From contig NZ_AP019779.1 in NCBI RefSeq assembly GCF_019669925.1, positions 2,225,001-2,289,000 of the forward strand: DNA of 64,000 nucleotides, read 5' to 3'. This stretch comes from Methanobrevibacter arboriphilus. Lineage in GTDB: Archaea; Methanobacteriota; Methanobacteria; Methanobacteriales; Methanobacteriaceae. Positions 50,180-62,627 of this stretch are shown one piece after another (the stretch's first letter is position 1; each line of letters opens with the position of its first letter). The position numbers were made by a program, and so were the translations under genes. The notes below the pieces were generated by a model, which saw nothing but the letters and a program-made list of their open reading frames with translations, was not told the origin of the DNA and made no database searches.

Positions 50180-50851
50180 TTAATTTTTTACAAAAGCCCT
50201 TATGTAAGATGCTTCTGAGGATATGTTTAATGGAATAAAATATGAGTCATATTTTTCTTTCACTAATTTATCTGTTTTAGTTAAGTTTTCAACAATCCAT
50301 ATATTATTTTTAAGTAATTTTTTATGAATTTTATTTTCACCTGTTTTATCTACTGAACAGCTATCTATAGCAATCCCACAAATTTTATTTTCAATCAAGA
50401 ACTTAGCTAGTTGTTTTGAAATATAAGGATTTTTAAGGAAATAGCCTTCTTCACCCCAATGCTTGTACCAACCTGTCCTTAAAATAATGATCTTTTCTAA
50501 ATGATCTCTTGATTCAATATTTTTCATTGATTTAATTTCTTCAAGTTCTTTATTTTTATATGGTTCAATATCTTCTATCTTTATACCTCTATCAAAAACA
50601 TCATCTTTTGTTTTTAAAACACTAGCTTTTCCTGTCAATGTATTAAGATTTAATTCATTAACCTTTTTACCATTTTTAATATAATGATAAGGAGCGTCAA
50701 TATGTGTTCCTGTATGTAAACTTCCACTTATTTTGAATAAAGAATAATCTGAATCTTTTGCGACATCTTTTAATATGAATTCAGGATCTCCAGGATAAAC
50801 AATCATATTATCTTTCATTTCATGACTTAAATCTATATGTTTATAGTTCAT
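50180..50851 (-). CDS. cyclase family protein (kynurenine formamidase-like hydrolase)
   Basis: 223 residues of the cyclase/KynB superfamily: IDLSHEMKDNMIVYPGDPEF, the metal-binding signature HTGTHIDAPYHYIKNGK, ILRTGWYKHWGEEGYF and GIAIDSCSVDKT. These metal-dependent amidohydrolases include arylformamidases, isatin hydrolases and many of unknown substrate. Tryptophan catabolism genes are not nearby, so a formamidase role is not supported. It is convergent with the coiled-coil gene and monocistronic. Confidence 0.9.
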   Translation of the reverse strand: MNYKHIDLSHEMKDNMIVYPGDPEFILKDVAKDSDYSLFKISGSLHTGTHIDAPYHYIKNGKKVNELNLNTLTGKASVLKTKDDVFDRGIKIEDIEPYKNKELEEIKSMKNIESRDHLEKIIILRTGWYKHWGEEGYFLKNPYISKQLAKFLIENKICGIAIDSCSVDKTGENKIHKKLLKNNIWIVENLTKTDKLVKEKYDSYFIPLNISSEASYIRAFVKN

Positions 50852-51248
50852 TTTATCCTCATTTTGTTATTATTTATCATTATTTTATCTTAATTTCATC
50901 CTAGTTTTATCCTTATTTTATTTGAATTTTAACTTAGATTTATCTATTTTTAGATTGATTTTATTTTTACTTTATCTTAATTTTATCATATCTTTGATAT
51001 TCATGTCCTTTTTAATAATTATATTATTCATATCAGGTATTATATTTATAATTCTTTGTATTAATTGTTTTTTCTGTATTTTTATTTATCTTTATTTTTA
51101 TTTATCTTTATTTTTTCTAATATTATTATTTATTAGAAATTAATATAAATTACATAAACTAAAATATAAAATGATAGTAGTGATTTGAATAAAATAACTT
51201 TGAATTTTCTTATTATAAAGATTAAAATATTTTATTTGGAGCGATCTT
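50852..51248. other. intergenic region between divergent cyclase and MATE genes
   Basis: About 400 bp. The left part is T-rich with TTTTATCTTAATTT-like repeats (50870-50990). GGAGCGATC at 51239-51247 is the ribosome-binding site of the MATE gene. Confidence 0.45.
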
Positions 51249-52697
51249 ATGAATAATGGGGATGGTAATGATAAAGATATCATTGATGATAAGAAAATTA
51301 ATAATGATATAGGAGATGATTTTAAAACAGAAGGGGTATCTACTATACTTGGAGATCCAAAAAAAGCTATATTAAAGTTATCTGGACCTATGATTATAGC
51401 CATGTTAATAACTTCTTTTTACAGTCTTATTGATGGTGTTTGGGTAGCTGGTCTTGGTCATAATGCTCTTGCAGCTATTGGATTCATATCTCCTATTTTT
51501 TTGATGGTTATGGGATTTTCACAAGGTCTGGGGGTAGGAGCTACTTCTGTAATTTCTAGATTCATTGCTGAAGGAAATAAGACTAAAGCTGACAATGCCG
51601 CTCTTCATATTATCCTTCTTACAGTAATTTTCGCCATTATTTCTATGGTTTCTATGGGATTATTTTTACATCCAATTTTAGAAATACTCGGAGCTGGAGT
51701 CACAACAGAGGCAATGAATTTAGCACTTAGCTATGGTAATGTTTTATTTGCTGGTTCAATATTCCTTGTATTTACTGCAACTGCTTATGGAATACTTTTG
51801 GGTGAAGGAAATGTTAAAAAAACCACTTATGCTATGTCTTTTGGAGCTATTTTAAATATAATTCTTGATCCTATTTTTATATATGTCTTTAATTGGGGAA
51901 TGGCTGGTGTGGGATTTGCTACTGTGGTATCTCTAGGTATTGTAAGTGTTATAATTCTTTATTGGTTTAGAAGAGATACTTACATAAACTTTTCATTAAA
52001 GAATTTTGATTTTAATAAAAATATTTTAAAGAAGATCTTAGCTGTAGGTATGCCTGCAGGAGCAGAATCTATTATAGTTGCTCTTTTAGAAGGATTTTTA
52101 ATCATGATATTAGTTACAGTTTCTGGAACTGATGCTGTAGCTGTTTATTCATTAGGTTGGGTAGTTATAATGATAGCTATTGTACCAGTTCTATCTGTTA
52201 CAGATTCTGTTGTTCCTGTAGTTGGTGCTTCATTTGGTGCAGAAAGGTATGAGGATTTGGAAATAATTCAAAATTATTCAATAAAAATTGGAACTTTAAT
52301 AGCTGTTATGACTGCTTTAATCACTTTTATATTAGCACCTTATATTGCAGGATTATTTACTTATTCTCCTGAAACAACAGCTTTACATAATCTTATTACA
52401 GACTTTTTAAGAGTAATGACATTATTCTGTATATTTATTCCAGCAGGGTATGTATCTTTATCCATATTTCAGGGTCTAGGAAAAGGTTTATATTCTTTTA
52501 TATTGAACTTAGTAAGTCAACTTATTTTCATTGTAATATTTGCTTATATTTTAGCTATTCCTCTTGGAATGGGTCAATATGGTGTTTGGTGGGGAATTAT
52601 ATTTGGAAACATAATTGGGAGTATAATTGGTTTCACATGGTCAAAATTATATATAAGAAAGATTATAGCCTTTAATAGTGAAAATGAAGTTTTTTGA
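51249..52697 (+). CDS. MATE-family efflux transporter
   Basis: 482 residues with about 12 membrane segments. Features: ILKLSGPMIIAMLITSFYSL at helix 1, DGVWVAGLGHNALAAIGFI, GLGVGATSVISRFIAEGNK, ILDPIFIYVFNWGMAGVGFA, VGMPAGAESIIVALLEGFL, PVLSVTDSVVPVVGASFGAE, and GVWWGIIFGNIIGSIIGF near the end. MATE proteins export organic cations and other toxic compounds by Na+ or H+ antiport. An Asp/Asn-rich cytosolic N-terminus of about 30 residues precedes helix 1. It is monocistronic. Confidence 0.93.
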   Translation: MNNGDGNDKDIIDDKKINNDIGDDFKTEGVSTILGDPKKAILKLSGPMIIAMLITSFYSLIDGVWVAGLGHNALAAIGFISPIFLMVMGFSQGLGVGATSVISRFIAEGNKTKADNAALHIILLTVIFAIISMVSMGLFLHPILEILGAGVTTEAMNLALSYGNVLFAGSIFLVFTATAYGILLGEGNVKKTTYAMSFGAILNIILDPIFIYVFNWGMAGVGFATVVSLGIVSVIILYWFRRDTYINFSLKNFDFNKNILKKILAVGMPAGAESIIVALLEGFLIMILVTVSGTDAVAVYSLGWVVIMIAIVPVLSVTDSVVPVVGASFGAERYEDLEIIQNYSIKIGTLIAVMTALITFILAPYIAGLFTYSPETTALHNLITDFLRVMTLFCIFIPAGYVSLSIFQGLGKGLYSFILNLVSQLIFIVIFAYILAIPLGMGQYGVWWGIIFGNIIGSIIGFTWSKLYIRKIIAFNSENEVF

Positions 52698-53232
52698 TAT
52701 TAAAAATTATTCTATTGATTTTAGCTATTTAAATATTAAATATAACATAATATAATTTAACATAATTTAATTTAACATAATTTAATATAATTTAATATAA
52801 TTTAACATAACTTAATTAATACTTTTGATAAATCTCTGATTTTTGTATCAATAATTATTATTAATAATTTTTAAACTATTATATCAAAAAGATTAGAAAA
52901 TTATTGGACTTCCGAAAGTTTTATATATAACCTCAAACCCACTTTATATTGTAAAATTTATTAAAGTTAATAGAGGTTAATAAATTTTAGATAATTTTAA
53001 TATGCAAATTTATTTTAAATATGTATTTTTTTTGCAATATAACTTTATTAATGCTTGCTAAAAGTTGATAGGTAGTTTATATCTATCTAAATATTGTATT
53101 AATTTCTATTAGCTTGTTATAAATATTGTAAATTTATACATATTTAGCTATAATTATTATATTTAAGTTTAATATTTTATTTGCATATTAAATTATAAAA
53201 GTTTATAATAAATAAATTATGAGGTGATTTTT
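52698..53232. other. intergenic region, long leader of thermosome gene 2
   Basis: 535 bp. Repeats of TTTAACATAA/TTTAATATAA occupy 52740-52815. The promoter block at 52912-52950 is listed separately; about 280 bp of AT-rich leader follow. GAGGTGAT at 53221-53228 is the ribosome-binding site. Confidence 0.5.
52912..52950 (+). promoter_or_regulatory. thermosome promoter block 2
   Basis: CCGAAAGTTTTATATATA (52912-52929) is a convincing BRE plus TATA box. From 52924 the sequence TATATAACCTCAAACCCA then CTTTATATT repeats the block found before the other thermosome gene (23377-23402). The matching stretch, including non-TATA bases, implies a shared regulator. The ATG is about 280 bp downstream. Confidence 0.65.
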
Positions 53233-54855
53233 ATGGCACAAGGCCAAGGACAACCAATTTTAGTTTTACCTGAAGGTACTAATAGAATTTTAGGCAGAGA
53301 TGCTCAAAGAAATAACATTTTAGCTGGTAAAGTATTAGCTGAAACTGTAAGGACTACACTCGGTCCAAAAGGTATGGACAAGATGCTTGTAGATGGATTA
53401 GGAGATATTGTAGTTACTAATGATGGTGTAACCATCTTAAAAGAAATGGATATTGAACATCCTGCTGCTAAAATGCTTGTTGAAGTTGCTAAAACTCAAG
53501 AAGATGAAGTAGGGGATGGAACTACTACTGCAGTAATTATTGCAGGAGAACTCCTTAAAAAATCTGAATCTTTATTAGACATGGATATTCACCCAACTAT
53601 CATTGCTATGGGTTACAGACAAGCAGCTGAAAAAGCTCAAGAAATTTTAGAAGATATCTGTATCGATGATGTTGGAAAAGATACTTTAGTAAAGGTTGCA
53701 ATGACTGCAATGACTGGTAAAGGAACTGAAAAAGCTCGTAAACCTTTAGCTAAGCTCGTCGTTGATGCAGTTCAACAAGTAGCTGAAGATGGTGAAGTTG
53801 AAACCGATCATATTAAAATCGAGAAGAAAGAAGGAGCTACTGTCGATGAATCTGCTTTAGTTCAAGGTGTAATTATCGATAAAGAAAGAGTTCATCCAGG
53901 TATGCCTAAAAACTTAACTGATGCTAAAATTGCTTTAATTAATTCTCCAATTGAAGTAAAAGAAACTGAAATGGATGCTGAAATTAGTATTACTGATCCT
54001 ACTCAAATGCAAGCTTTCATTGAACAAGAAGAAACTATGGTTAAAGATATGGTAGCTAAAATCGCATCTTCTGGTGCAGATGTTTTATTTGCTCAAAAAG
54101 GTATTGATGATTTAGCACAACATTACTTAGCTAAAGAAGGAATTATGGCTGTAAGAAGAGTCAAAAAGTCCGATATTGAAAAATTAGCTAAAGCTACTGG
54201 AGCTACTGTTGTATCTAACATAGATGATTTAGCTGCAGAAGATTTAGGTTCTGCTGGTGAAGTAACTGAGAAGAAAATATCTGGAGAAGATATGATCTTT
54301 GTAGAAAAATGTAAAGAAGCTAAAGCTGTAACTTTACTTGTAAGAGGAAGTACAAAACACATAGTTGATGAAATCCAAAGAGCTGTTGAAGATGCTATTG
54401 GTGTAGTTGCTGCTACTGTTGAAGATGGTAAAGTTGTAGCTGGTGGTGGAGCTCCAGAAATTGAAATGGCTAAAAAATTAAAAGATTATGCTGATTCTAT
54501 TAGTGGAAGAGAACAATTAGCTGTAACTGCATTTGCAGAATCTTTAGAAGTTGTTCCTAAAACTTTAGCTGAAAATGCTGGTCTTGACAGTATTGATTCT
54601 TTAGTAGATCTCAGAGCTTCTCATGAAAGCTCTCCTTATATGGGTCTCGATGTCTTTGATGGAAAAGTCACTGATATGAAGGAAGCTGGAGTAATCGAAC
54701 CTAAACGTGTTAAAAAACAAGCTATTCAATCTGCTTCTGAAGCAGCTGAAATGATTTTAAGAATAGATGATGTAATTGCATCTGTTGGTGGCGGTGCACC
54801 TGATATGGATGGTATGGATCCTGCAGCAATGGGTGGAATGCCTCCTATGATGTAA
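53233..54855 (+). CDS. ths: thermosome subunit (group II chaperonin), second paralogue
   Basis: 540 residues from the ATG at 53233; the in-frame GTG at 53224 lies inside the GAGGTGAT ribosome-binding site. Motifs: [69 protein letters not shown] and a GGMPPMM tail. Roughly two thirds identical by eye to the subunit at 23770; the two probably assemble into the same hetero-oligomeric ring. They lie 28 kb apart but share a promoter block. Confidence 0.97.
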   Translation: MAQGQGQPILVLPEGTNRILGRDAQRNNILAGKVLAETVRTTLGPKGMDKMLVDGLGDIVVTNDGVTILKEMDIEHPAAKMLVEVAKTQEDEVGDGTTTAVIIAGELLKKSESLLDMDIHPTIIAMGYRQAAEKAQEILEDICIDDVGKDTLVKVAMTAMTGKGTEKARKPLAKLVVDAVQQVAEDGEVETDHIKIEKKEGATVDESALVQGVIIDKERVHPGMPKNLTDAKIALINSPIEVKETEMDAEISITDPTQMQAFIEQEETMVKDMVAKIASSGADVLFAQKGIDDLAQHYLAKEGIMAVRRVKKSDIEKLAKATGATVVSNIDDLAAEDLGSAGEVTEKKISGEDMIFVEKCKEAKAVTLLVRGSTKHIVDEIQRAVEDAIGVVAATVEDGKVVAGGGAPEIEMAKKLKDYADSISGREQLAVTAFAESLEVVPKTLAENAGLDSIDSLVDLRASHESSPYMGLDVFDGKVTDMKEAGVIEPKRVKKQAIQSASEAAEMILRIDDVIASVGGGAPDMDGMDPAAMGGMPPMM

Positions 54856-55536
54856 TAATTTTACATCTTTTTCTTTTATTTTTTTTATTTTTACTACTTT
54901 TTGTATTATCTGTATTTTTTGTAATATTTTTATTTATTTTTATTCTATTTGGATTCTATTTGTATTTTTTAGATATTTTTTAAATTTTGTATTAAAGATT
55001 AATTCATATTTTATTGATTTTTCATGTTTTGAATTTCTCATTTTTTAAATTATTTTCATTTATTTCAAAAATTCTTAAAAATTGATAAGTAATAATTAAT
55101 GATTGATAAGTAATATTTAATAAATTTTTAGTAAATTAATAGATAATAATTTGAAATATTGATTTTAAAAAATAAGGCAATGAAAATTAGTATAATTATA
55201 GATTAAGATGCCTATCTTTTATTAAGATATCTGTTTTTTTTATTGTGTTATAAATTGGAATATATATTGAAATATAAATTGAAATGAAAAAAATTAGATA
55301 TATTAGAAATTGTATTTTATTAAGAATTATATAATGTTAATGTTTATTAAAATTTGTATATTGAAATTATTTTTAAAATTAATTATTTTTAAATATTGAT
55401 AATATTGATACTATAAAAATTAGTCATTGAAAAAATAAATATTATGAAAAGTAAATATTGTATAAAATTCTTAAATTACAAAATTCTTAAAAACTATTTT
55501 AATAGCTATTTTAAAAGTAGATTTATGTTTATATGA
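54856..55536. other. AT-rich intergenic region
   Basis: About 680 bp between thermosome gene 2 and the tRNA pair. T-rich directly after the stop (54860-54980), likely terminating the thermosome transcript. No gene was found. Confidence 0.5.
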
Positions 55537-55610
55537 TGCGGCTGCCGGGATTTGAACCCGGGCTGTAGGCTTGGAAGGCCCAAGTACTAACCAGACTATA
55601 CTACAGCCGC
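55537..55610 (-). tRNA. tRNA-Gly (anticodon TCC)
   Basis: Full cloverleaf on the minus strand: acceptor GCGGCTG/CAGCCGC with discriminator A, D arm containing CTGGTTAG, anticodon arm TGGGC-CTTCCAA-GCCTA (TCC), T arm CCGGG-TTCAAAT-CCCGG. No intron. No CCA is encoded. It lies two bases downstream of the next tRNA and is surely co-transcribed with it. Confidence 0.95.
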
Positions 55611-55612
55611 GA

Positions 55613-55686
55613 TGCGGCGTCCGGGATTTGAACCCGGGTCACTGACGTGGCAGGCCAGAGTCTTAACCAGGCTGGACTAACACCGC
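55613..55686 (-). tRNA. tRNA-Gly (anticodon GCC)
   Basis: Full cloverleaf on the minus strand: acceptor GCGGTGT/ACGCCGC (one G-T pair), discriminator A, anticodon arm CTGGC-CTGCCAC-GTCAG (GCC), T arm CCGGG-TTCAAAT-CCCGG. It is first in the two-tRNA transcript. A TATA-like stretch lies at about 55741-55750, some 55 bp upstream. Confidence 0.95.
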
Positions 55687-56066
55687 AAATGTATAAAATA
55701 TTCTATAATTCAGAACACAACTATACATTATTTCTTATCATATATAAAATTTTGCATTTTTTAATTTGATTGGTAATACAATTCCATATTATATCTTATT
55801 AATTATATAAAAACCATATATTATTATAGCTACTTTTTGTTAGTTTAATCTTAATTTGATTAAGTTTATATATCTTAAATGTAATATTCTTTAAAGGCAA
55901 TGAAAATTTTTAATTTATATAAATTTTTATATGGATATTTTATATAATTTGATAATAGTTGTTGTAGATATTAATTATTTGTTTAAATGTTAAATATAAA
56001 AATGATTATTGGTATTCTAATCATTAAAATTGATTATAATATCTATTAATCCTCAGAGGAAATTTC
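55687..56066. other. intergenic region between tRNAs and DASS transporter
   Basis: 380 bp, divergent promoters expected. TATATAAAA near 55741 may serve the tRNAs and TTTATATATC near 55865 the transporter. CAGAGGAAA precedes the transporter ATG. No gene was found. Confidence 0.45.
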
Positions 56067-57440
56067 ATGGACTTTAAAAAAATAGGCTTGCCATTAGCTA
56101 TAATTGTGGCTATAATTATAATGGTTATACCTCTAGATGGTCTTAGTTATTCAGGTCATATGGCATTAGCACTTCTTGTCTTTGCTGTTATAATGTGGGT
56201 AACTGAAGCTCTTCATTTAGCAGTTACATCTATCATTATATTATTTATGCAACCTATACTTGGTATTGCATCTTTTGAAAATGTAGCTATCGGATTTGCA
56301 AATCCTATTCTATTTTTAATGATAGGTGGATTTATTATAGCTGAAGGTATAAGAAAAAGTGGTTTAGTTGGAAGATTAACTTATGTCATGTTGGATAAAG
56401 TGGGAACGACATCGAGTAGGGGTTTATTTGTTAGTGTTTTTTCAACTGGAATACTGTCAGCTTGGATTGAAAATGTAGTTGCATTTGCATTAGTTCTTCC
56501 TATAATTAAAGAAATTATAGATCTAATGGGTTGTAAAGATGTTTGTAATGCAAAAAGTAATTTTGCAAAGGCTATGGTTTTAGGTGCTTCTTTTGCTTCT
56601 CTTGCTGGAGGTTTAGCTACTGAAATTGGTACTGCTCCAAACTTAATGGCTGCTGCATATACTCATATTCCATTTGCTAATTGGATGGTATTTGGTCTTC
56701 CTATTGCTATCATAATGTTATTTGTAATATGGAAATGGTTAGGGTTTGTTTTCCCATCAGAGGTTAAAGAGGTTATTGGTGGAAAGAATACTTTAACTGA
56801 TAAATTAGATGCGCTTGGGTCTATGACTAAAAATGAAAAAATCGCTTTATCTATATTGTTATTTACAATTGCTTTATGGATTACAGCGGGTTTTACTGGT
56901 TTAAATAGTTATTCTATAGCTTTAATAGGAGCTTCACTTTTCTTTATATTTAGAATTATTGATTGGAGAGATGCTCAGAAAAATGTTGATTGGGGACTTA
57001 TCATGTTTTTCGGAGGAGCATTATCATTAGGTGCTGCTCTTTTAAACACTGGTGCTGCTGCATGGTTAGTCAATGATATATTCCATATTGTTGGTTCTAA
57101 TCCATCTACAATGATTTTAGTTTTAGTTTTAATGGTAATTGGTATTTTAATTACACAAGTGATGTCTAATGTAGCTTTAGCTGCTATTTTAGTACCATTA
57201 TCTGTTACTTTGGCTCAATCTCAATCTTTACCAATTGGAACATTCGCGGTTCCTGTAGCTATTGCTTGTTCATTATCTTACATGTTACCTACAGCTGATC
57301 CTACAGTTGCAATGGCATATGGTACTGGATTTGTAAAGATAAAAGAGATATTTAAGGCAGGAGCTCCGTTGGTATTTATTGGTATGATAGTTTCTATTAT
57401 AATTTTATTTACTATTGGAGAACCATTCTTAGCAACTTAA
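56067..57440 (+). CDS. SLC13/DASS-family anion transporter
   Basis: 457 residues, about 11-12 membrane segments. Family marks: [20 protein letters not shown] in the N-terminal half, [36 protein letters not shown] (first SNT-like substrate loop), [40 protein letters not shown] and [18 protein letters not shown] (second loop). These sodium-coupled carriers import dicarboxylates, sulfate or phosphate. The substrate cannot be fixed by sight. It is monocistronic. Confidence 0.92.
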   Translation: MDFKKIGLPLAIIVAIIIMVIPLDGLSYSGHMALALLVFAVIMWVTEALHLAVTSIIILFMQPILGIASFENVAIGFANPILFLMIGGFIIAEGIRKSGLVGRLTYVMLDKVGTTSSRGLFVSVFSTGILSAWIENVVAFALVLPIIKEIIDLMGCKDVCNAKSNFAKAMVLGASFASLAGGLATEIGTAPNLMAAAYTHIPFANWMVFGLPIAIIMLFVIWKWLGFVFPSEVKEVIGGKNTLTDKLDALGSMTKNEKIALSILLFTIALWITAGFTGLNSYSIALIGASLFFIFRIIDWRDAQKNVDWGLIMFFGGALSLGAALLNTGAAAWLVNDIFHIVGSNPSTMILVLVLMVIGILITQVMSNVALAAILVPLSVTLAQSQSLPIGTFAVPVAIACSLSYMLPTADPTVAMAYGTGFVKIKEIFKAGAPLVFIGMIVSIIILFTIGEPFLAT

Positions 57441-57855
57441 AATACTTTAATTTTTTATTTTTAATTTTTTGTATATTTTTTTTAATTTTTTATTTTTATT
57501 TCTTAAATTTTTTTTATATAGATTATTTCTTAATTTTTTTATATTTTAGTTTTATATTTTAGTTTTACATTTTAGTCTTATAATTTATTTTTTATTTTTT
57601 AGATATTTTGCTATTATTGGTGGTTATAGTACAATTATTGGTTATATTGCATTGTTTTAATTTTAAAATTAATCATTATTTTGTTATATTGAGTCTCTTT
57701 ATTTTACTGTAATATATAGGAAACATTAATATACTATAAAAACAAAATTCTAAATATTATATAATGATTAATAAATTCAATTAATCTAAAATTAATTTAT
57801 TCTTTTTAAAATTTTTAATCAATTAAAACAATATTAATAATTATGGTGTGATTTT
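57441..57855. other. AT-rich intergenic region
   Basis: About 415 bp. T-rich at the left end (possible terminator of the transporter); GGTGTGATTT before the next ATG is its ribosome-binding site. Confidence 0.45.
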
Positions 57856-58908
57856 ATGGCGGGAATTATTGGTTATGGTGCTTTTGTGCCATCATATAGG
57901 ATCAAAGTTGAAGAAATAGCTAAAGTATGGGGGGATAACCCAAAAGCAATATCAAATGGGCTTGTTGTGAATGAAAAATCAGTCCCTGCTCCTGATGAAG
58001 ATACAGCTACAATATCTGTTGAAGCTGCTAGAAGTGCATTGGTTAGGGCTAAAATTAATCCTCAAGATATTGGGGCAGTTTATGTAGGTTCTGAATCTCA
58101 TCCTTATGCAGTTAAACCAACAGCTACAATTGTTGCTGAGGCAATTATGGCTACACCAAGTATGACTGCTGCTGATCTTGAATTTGCATGTAAAGCAGGT
58201 ACTGCAGGTATGCAAGCTGCTATAGGTTTAGTTGACTCTGGAATGATAGATTACGGATTAGCAATAGGTGCAGATACTTCTCAAGGAGCTCCTGGGGATG
58301 CTCTTGAATATACTGCATCTGCTGGTGGAGCAGCTTTTATAATTGGAAAAGAAGGCACTGAAAATGGATCAATAGCTGATTTTGGTGATACATATAGTTT
58401 TACTACTGATACTCCTGATTTTTATAGACGTGAGGGTCAACCTTATCCATCTCATGGTGGGAGGTTTACAGGTGAACCTGCATACTTTAAACATGTATTA
58501 GGTGCAGCTAAAGGAATTTTTGAAAAAACTGGGACTGGTCCAGAAGATTATGATTATGCAGTTTTTCATCAACCAAATGGTAAATTTTACTTAAAAGTTG
58601 GTAAAAAATTAGGATTCAATAATGAACAGATAAAAGATGGTCTTTTAACTCCTGTTATTGGTAATACTTATTCTGGAGCTACTCCTCTTGGTTTAGCTTC
58701 TATTCTTGATAAAGCTAAAGCTGGGGATAATATATTGGCTATTTCATATGGTTCTGGTTCAGGTAGTGATGCTTTTACATTATCTGTAACTGATATGATT
58801 GATGAAAAAAGGGAATTAGCTCCTAAACTTAGTAATATGATTGAAAATAAATCTTATGTTGATTATGCTGTTTATGCTAAGTATAAGGGTAAATTAAGAA
58901 TGTCCTAA
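57856..58908 (+). CDS. hydroxymethylglutaryl-CoA synthase (archaeal)
   Basis: 350 residues. Condenses acetoacetyl-CoA and acetyl-CoA to HMG-CoA in the mevalonate route to archaeal isoprenoid lipids. Marks: [60 protein letters not shown] with the nucleophilic Cys, [18 protein letters not shown] with the catalytic His, and [15 protein letters not shown]. The thiolase gene follows 217 bp downstream, as in the known archaeal thiolase/HMG-CoA synthase complex. Confidence 0.95.
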   Translation: MAGIIGYGAFVPSYRIKVEEIAKVWGDNPKAISNGLVVNEKSVPAPDEDTATISVEAARSALVRAKINPQDIGAVYVGSESHPYAVKPTATIVAEAIMATPSMTAADLEFACKAGTAGMQAAIGLVDSGMIDYGLAIGADTSQGAPGDALEYTASAGGAAFIIGKEGTENGSIADFGDTYSFTTDTPDFYRREGQPYPSHGGRFTGEPAYFKHVLGAAKGIFEKTGTGPEDYDYAVFHQPNGKFYLKVGKKLGFNNEQIKDGLLTPVIGNTYSGATPLGLASILDKAKAGDNILAISYGSGSGSDAFTLSVTDMIDEKRELAPKLSNMIENKSYVDYAVYAKYKGKLRMS

Positions 58909-59107
58909 TATTCTATTTAGGATGATATTTGAAATATAAGTTTAATATAATAATTTGGAGATAATTTTAATATAATAATTATGTTAATATTATAATAATA
59001 TTTAATAATAATATTAATAATAATATTAATAAAAATACAATGTTATAATAATTTATAATAATATTTATAATACTATTTATAGTAATAGTTATAATAATAG
59101 TATATAA

Positions 59108-60277
<1,170 letters not shown>

Positions 60278-60887
60278 TTTTGTGTTATTTAATTATAACA
60301 CCTTTTTTAACCTTTTTTAACCTTTTTTATCTTTTTTAAGTATAATTATATTCTAAAAGAAGTTTTTTATTTAATTTTTTATTTAATTTAATCTATTTTA
60401 TTTATTTTATTTATTTTATTAATTTTATTAAAAATAATATTAAAAATAATATAAGTTATAGAGTTATGATTTAGATTATATTTTAAAATATTATTTTAGA
60501 ATATATTTTTTGTAAAGATATACTTTTATAAACATGCTTGAATAATAATTAAAATAGTAATCAATAATGATAAGAAAAATATAGAATAATATAAGAAGAA
60601 GATTGTAGAAGAAGAGATTAAATTCTCTTGGGGGGAGAATTATGAAATCTTCTTCTTAGTGTTTAGATTTTTAATAAAACCATTAACACAATCGTTATAT
60701 ATGTTTATACTTTCATATATACTTTATTTTTATTTAATTGTATTAAGATAGTTTGTAATATATAAAACAGTTTTATTAAATGAATATAAACAATTTAATA
60801 ATTAGGTTATTTTAGTAGTGTTTTAATTAATTCTTTTAATTAATGTTTTGAATCTTATTTTTATTTATTAATTTATTATTTATTAAT
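60278..60887. other. intergenic region between convergent thiolase and cobQ
   Basis: 610 bp. Contains triple CCTTTTTTAA repeats right after the thiolase stop (60300-60335) and the hairpin candidate at 60592-60658. No DUF35 or other gene. Confidence 0.55.
60592..60658. ncRNA. candidate structured RNA or bidirectional terminator
   Basis: A perfect 13-bp outer stem, TAAGAAGAAGATT (60592-60604) with AATCTTCTTCTTA (60646-60658), encloses a second 7-bp stem, AATTCTC (60621-60627) with GAGAATT (60635-60641), and a TTGGGGG loop. A TATA-like TTTTATAAAC lies near 60525 and a short T-run follows at about 60668. It lies between convergent genes, so a terminator for both is the plain reading; the nested stems and G-rich loop are also compatible with a small RNA. 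Confidence 0.45.
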
Positions 60888-62627
60888 TTATTTTTGATTA
60901 TTTAATAGATTATCGATGAAATCCATATCTAAGTTTTTTTCAACTATTTTAGCTAGTCTGTCAATAGAATAATCTTTTTTTGTTTCATAAGGGTCTTCTT
61001 CATACTTTGTTTCAAGCCCTTTATTTTTTCTTATATAATTTAAAAATTCTCTTCTAAAGTTATAATTATGAAATATTCCATGGAAATAGCTACCAAATAC
61101 ATTTCCATTTATTGCTCCATCAAAAAGCATTTTTTGATCTTTTTGTTTTATGTTTCCTATACCTTTCTTTATTTTTAATAATGGTGATTCAGTTCTAAAA
61201 TTATTAGTGTCTTTAATATTTTTATTAGTGCTATTATTATCATTAGTATTATAATTATTATTAGCTTTATTGTTATTGTTGTTATTATTATTAGCTGTAT
61301 TGGTAGTGTTATTATTACTGTTATAATGGGAGGGGTCTAATGTTGTAATTCCTTCATGAATTTCATAACCTTTAATTATTTCACCTTTAATAGATGAGAA
61401 TATGTTTTTAAAATCTCCATATTTATCTTTAATTGTTCCTTCATTTAATATAACTCCTTCACTTTGCTCAACAATTTTTTCTTCTGAAAGATTATTCTTA
61501 AAAAATGTTTCTATATTTAAAAGGCCAAGACCATCAACTGATCCTTCATCAGATTCTCTTCTATTTTCATCATATATTTTTTTCCCGAGAATTTGATATC
61601 CTCCACATATTCCTACTATTGGAACATTAGGATGTTTCTTGCTAATCTCTCTTATTTGATTAGCCATTCCACTTTTTTCCATAGCTATCATATCTTCAGT
61701 TGTGTTTCTTGTTCCAGGTATTAAAATTGCATCAATATCAATGATTTCATCATTAGAATTTATTATATTATCATTTATATCAATAAGCTTTAAACCAACA
61801 TCATCTTCAAATTCAAAAGGATCAATATCTGTAAAATTAGCTATTTTAGGTAGACGAATAACTCCAATAACAATATCCTTATTTGAATTAAATTTATGCT
61901 CAAATAATGATGCAGAATCTTCTTCTGGTAAATGAAGATCATGGTCATAAGGTAAAACTCCTAAAACTGGAGCATCAATAATTTTCTCTATTTTTTCAAT
62001 TCCAGGCATTAGTATATCTAGATTTCCACTAAATTTGTTTATTATAACTGCTTTCAGTCTTGATCTATCATAATTATCTAAGAGTGAGAAAGTTCCAGCT
62101 ATTGATGCAAAAACTCCTCCTTTATCAATATCTGCAACAAGTAATACATCAGCATTAGCTATATGGGCTATTTCCATGTTAGCTAAATCTTCTTTTCTCA
62201 TATTTATTTCTGCTGGTGATCCTGCTCCTTCAATAAATATGATATCATATTCTTTTTTAAGTTTTTCAAGTGACTCATTTATCGCTGTTAAAGCTTTTTC
62301 TCGGAATTTGTGCTGATAATCATAAAAATTCATATCATCTACGGCTTTTCCCTGGATAATTACTTGGGATTTGAAATTTCCTTTTGGTTTAAGAAGGATA
62401 GGATTCATATGTATGCTTGGTTCAACATCCGCAGCTTCTGCTTGTAAAACTTGGGCAATAGCTATCTCTCCATTTTCTTTTGTAGTATAAGAATTAAGTG
62501 ACATGTTCTGTGATTTAAATGGTGCTACTTTATAACCTCTTCTGGAGTATATTCTGCAAAGAGCAGCTACCATAACACTTTTTCCTGCATTTGATGAAGT
62601 TCCTTGAACCATAATACATTTAGCCAT
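60888..62627 (-). CDS. cobQ: cobyric acid synthase, with Asn-rich insertion
   Basis: 579 residues. Amidates the b, d, e and g side chains of adenosylcobyrinic acid a,c-diamide in cobamide synthesis. The N-terminal dethiobiotin-synthetase-like ATPase has IMVQGTSSNAGKSVMVAALC and FIEGAGSPAEIN. The C-terminal glutamine amidotransferase has PIVGICGGYQILG with catalytic Cys341 and GSYFHGIFH with His516. Residues about 435-478 are an Asn-rich block (runs such as NNNNNNNN) within the amidotransferase domain, longer than in standard CobQ. Methanogens need cobamides for methyl transfer. It is monocistronic. Confidence 0.95.
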   Translation of the reverse strand: MAKCIMVQGTSSNAGKSVMVAALCRIYSRRGYKVAPFKSQNMSLNSYTTKENGEIAIAQVLQAEAADVEPSIHMNPILLKPKGNFKSQVIIQGKAVDDMNFYDYQHKFREKALTAINESLEKLKKEYDIIFIEGAGSPAEINMRKEDLANMEIAHIANADVLLVADIDKGGVFASIAGTFSLLDNYDRSRLKAVIINKFSGNLDILMPGIEKIEKIIDAPVLGVLPYDHDLHLPEEDSASLFEHKFNSNKDIVIGVIRLPKIANFTDIDPFEFEDDVGLKLIDINDNIINSNDEIIDIDAILIPGTRNTTEDMIAMEKSGMANQIREISKKHPNVPIVGICGGYQILGKKIYDENRRESDEGSVDGLGLLNIETFFKNNLSEEKIVEQSEGVILNEGTIKDKYGDFKNIFSSIKGEIIKGYEIHEGITTLDPSHYNSNNNTTNTANNNNNNNNKANNNYNTNDNNSTNKNIKDTNNFRTESPLLKIKKGIGNIKQKDQKMLFDGAINGNVFGSYFHGIFHNYNFRREFLNYIRKNKGLETKYEEDPYETKKDYSIDRLAKIVEKNLDMDFIDNLLNNQK

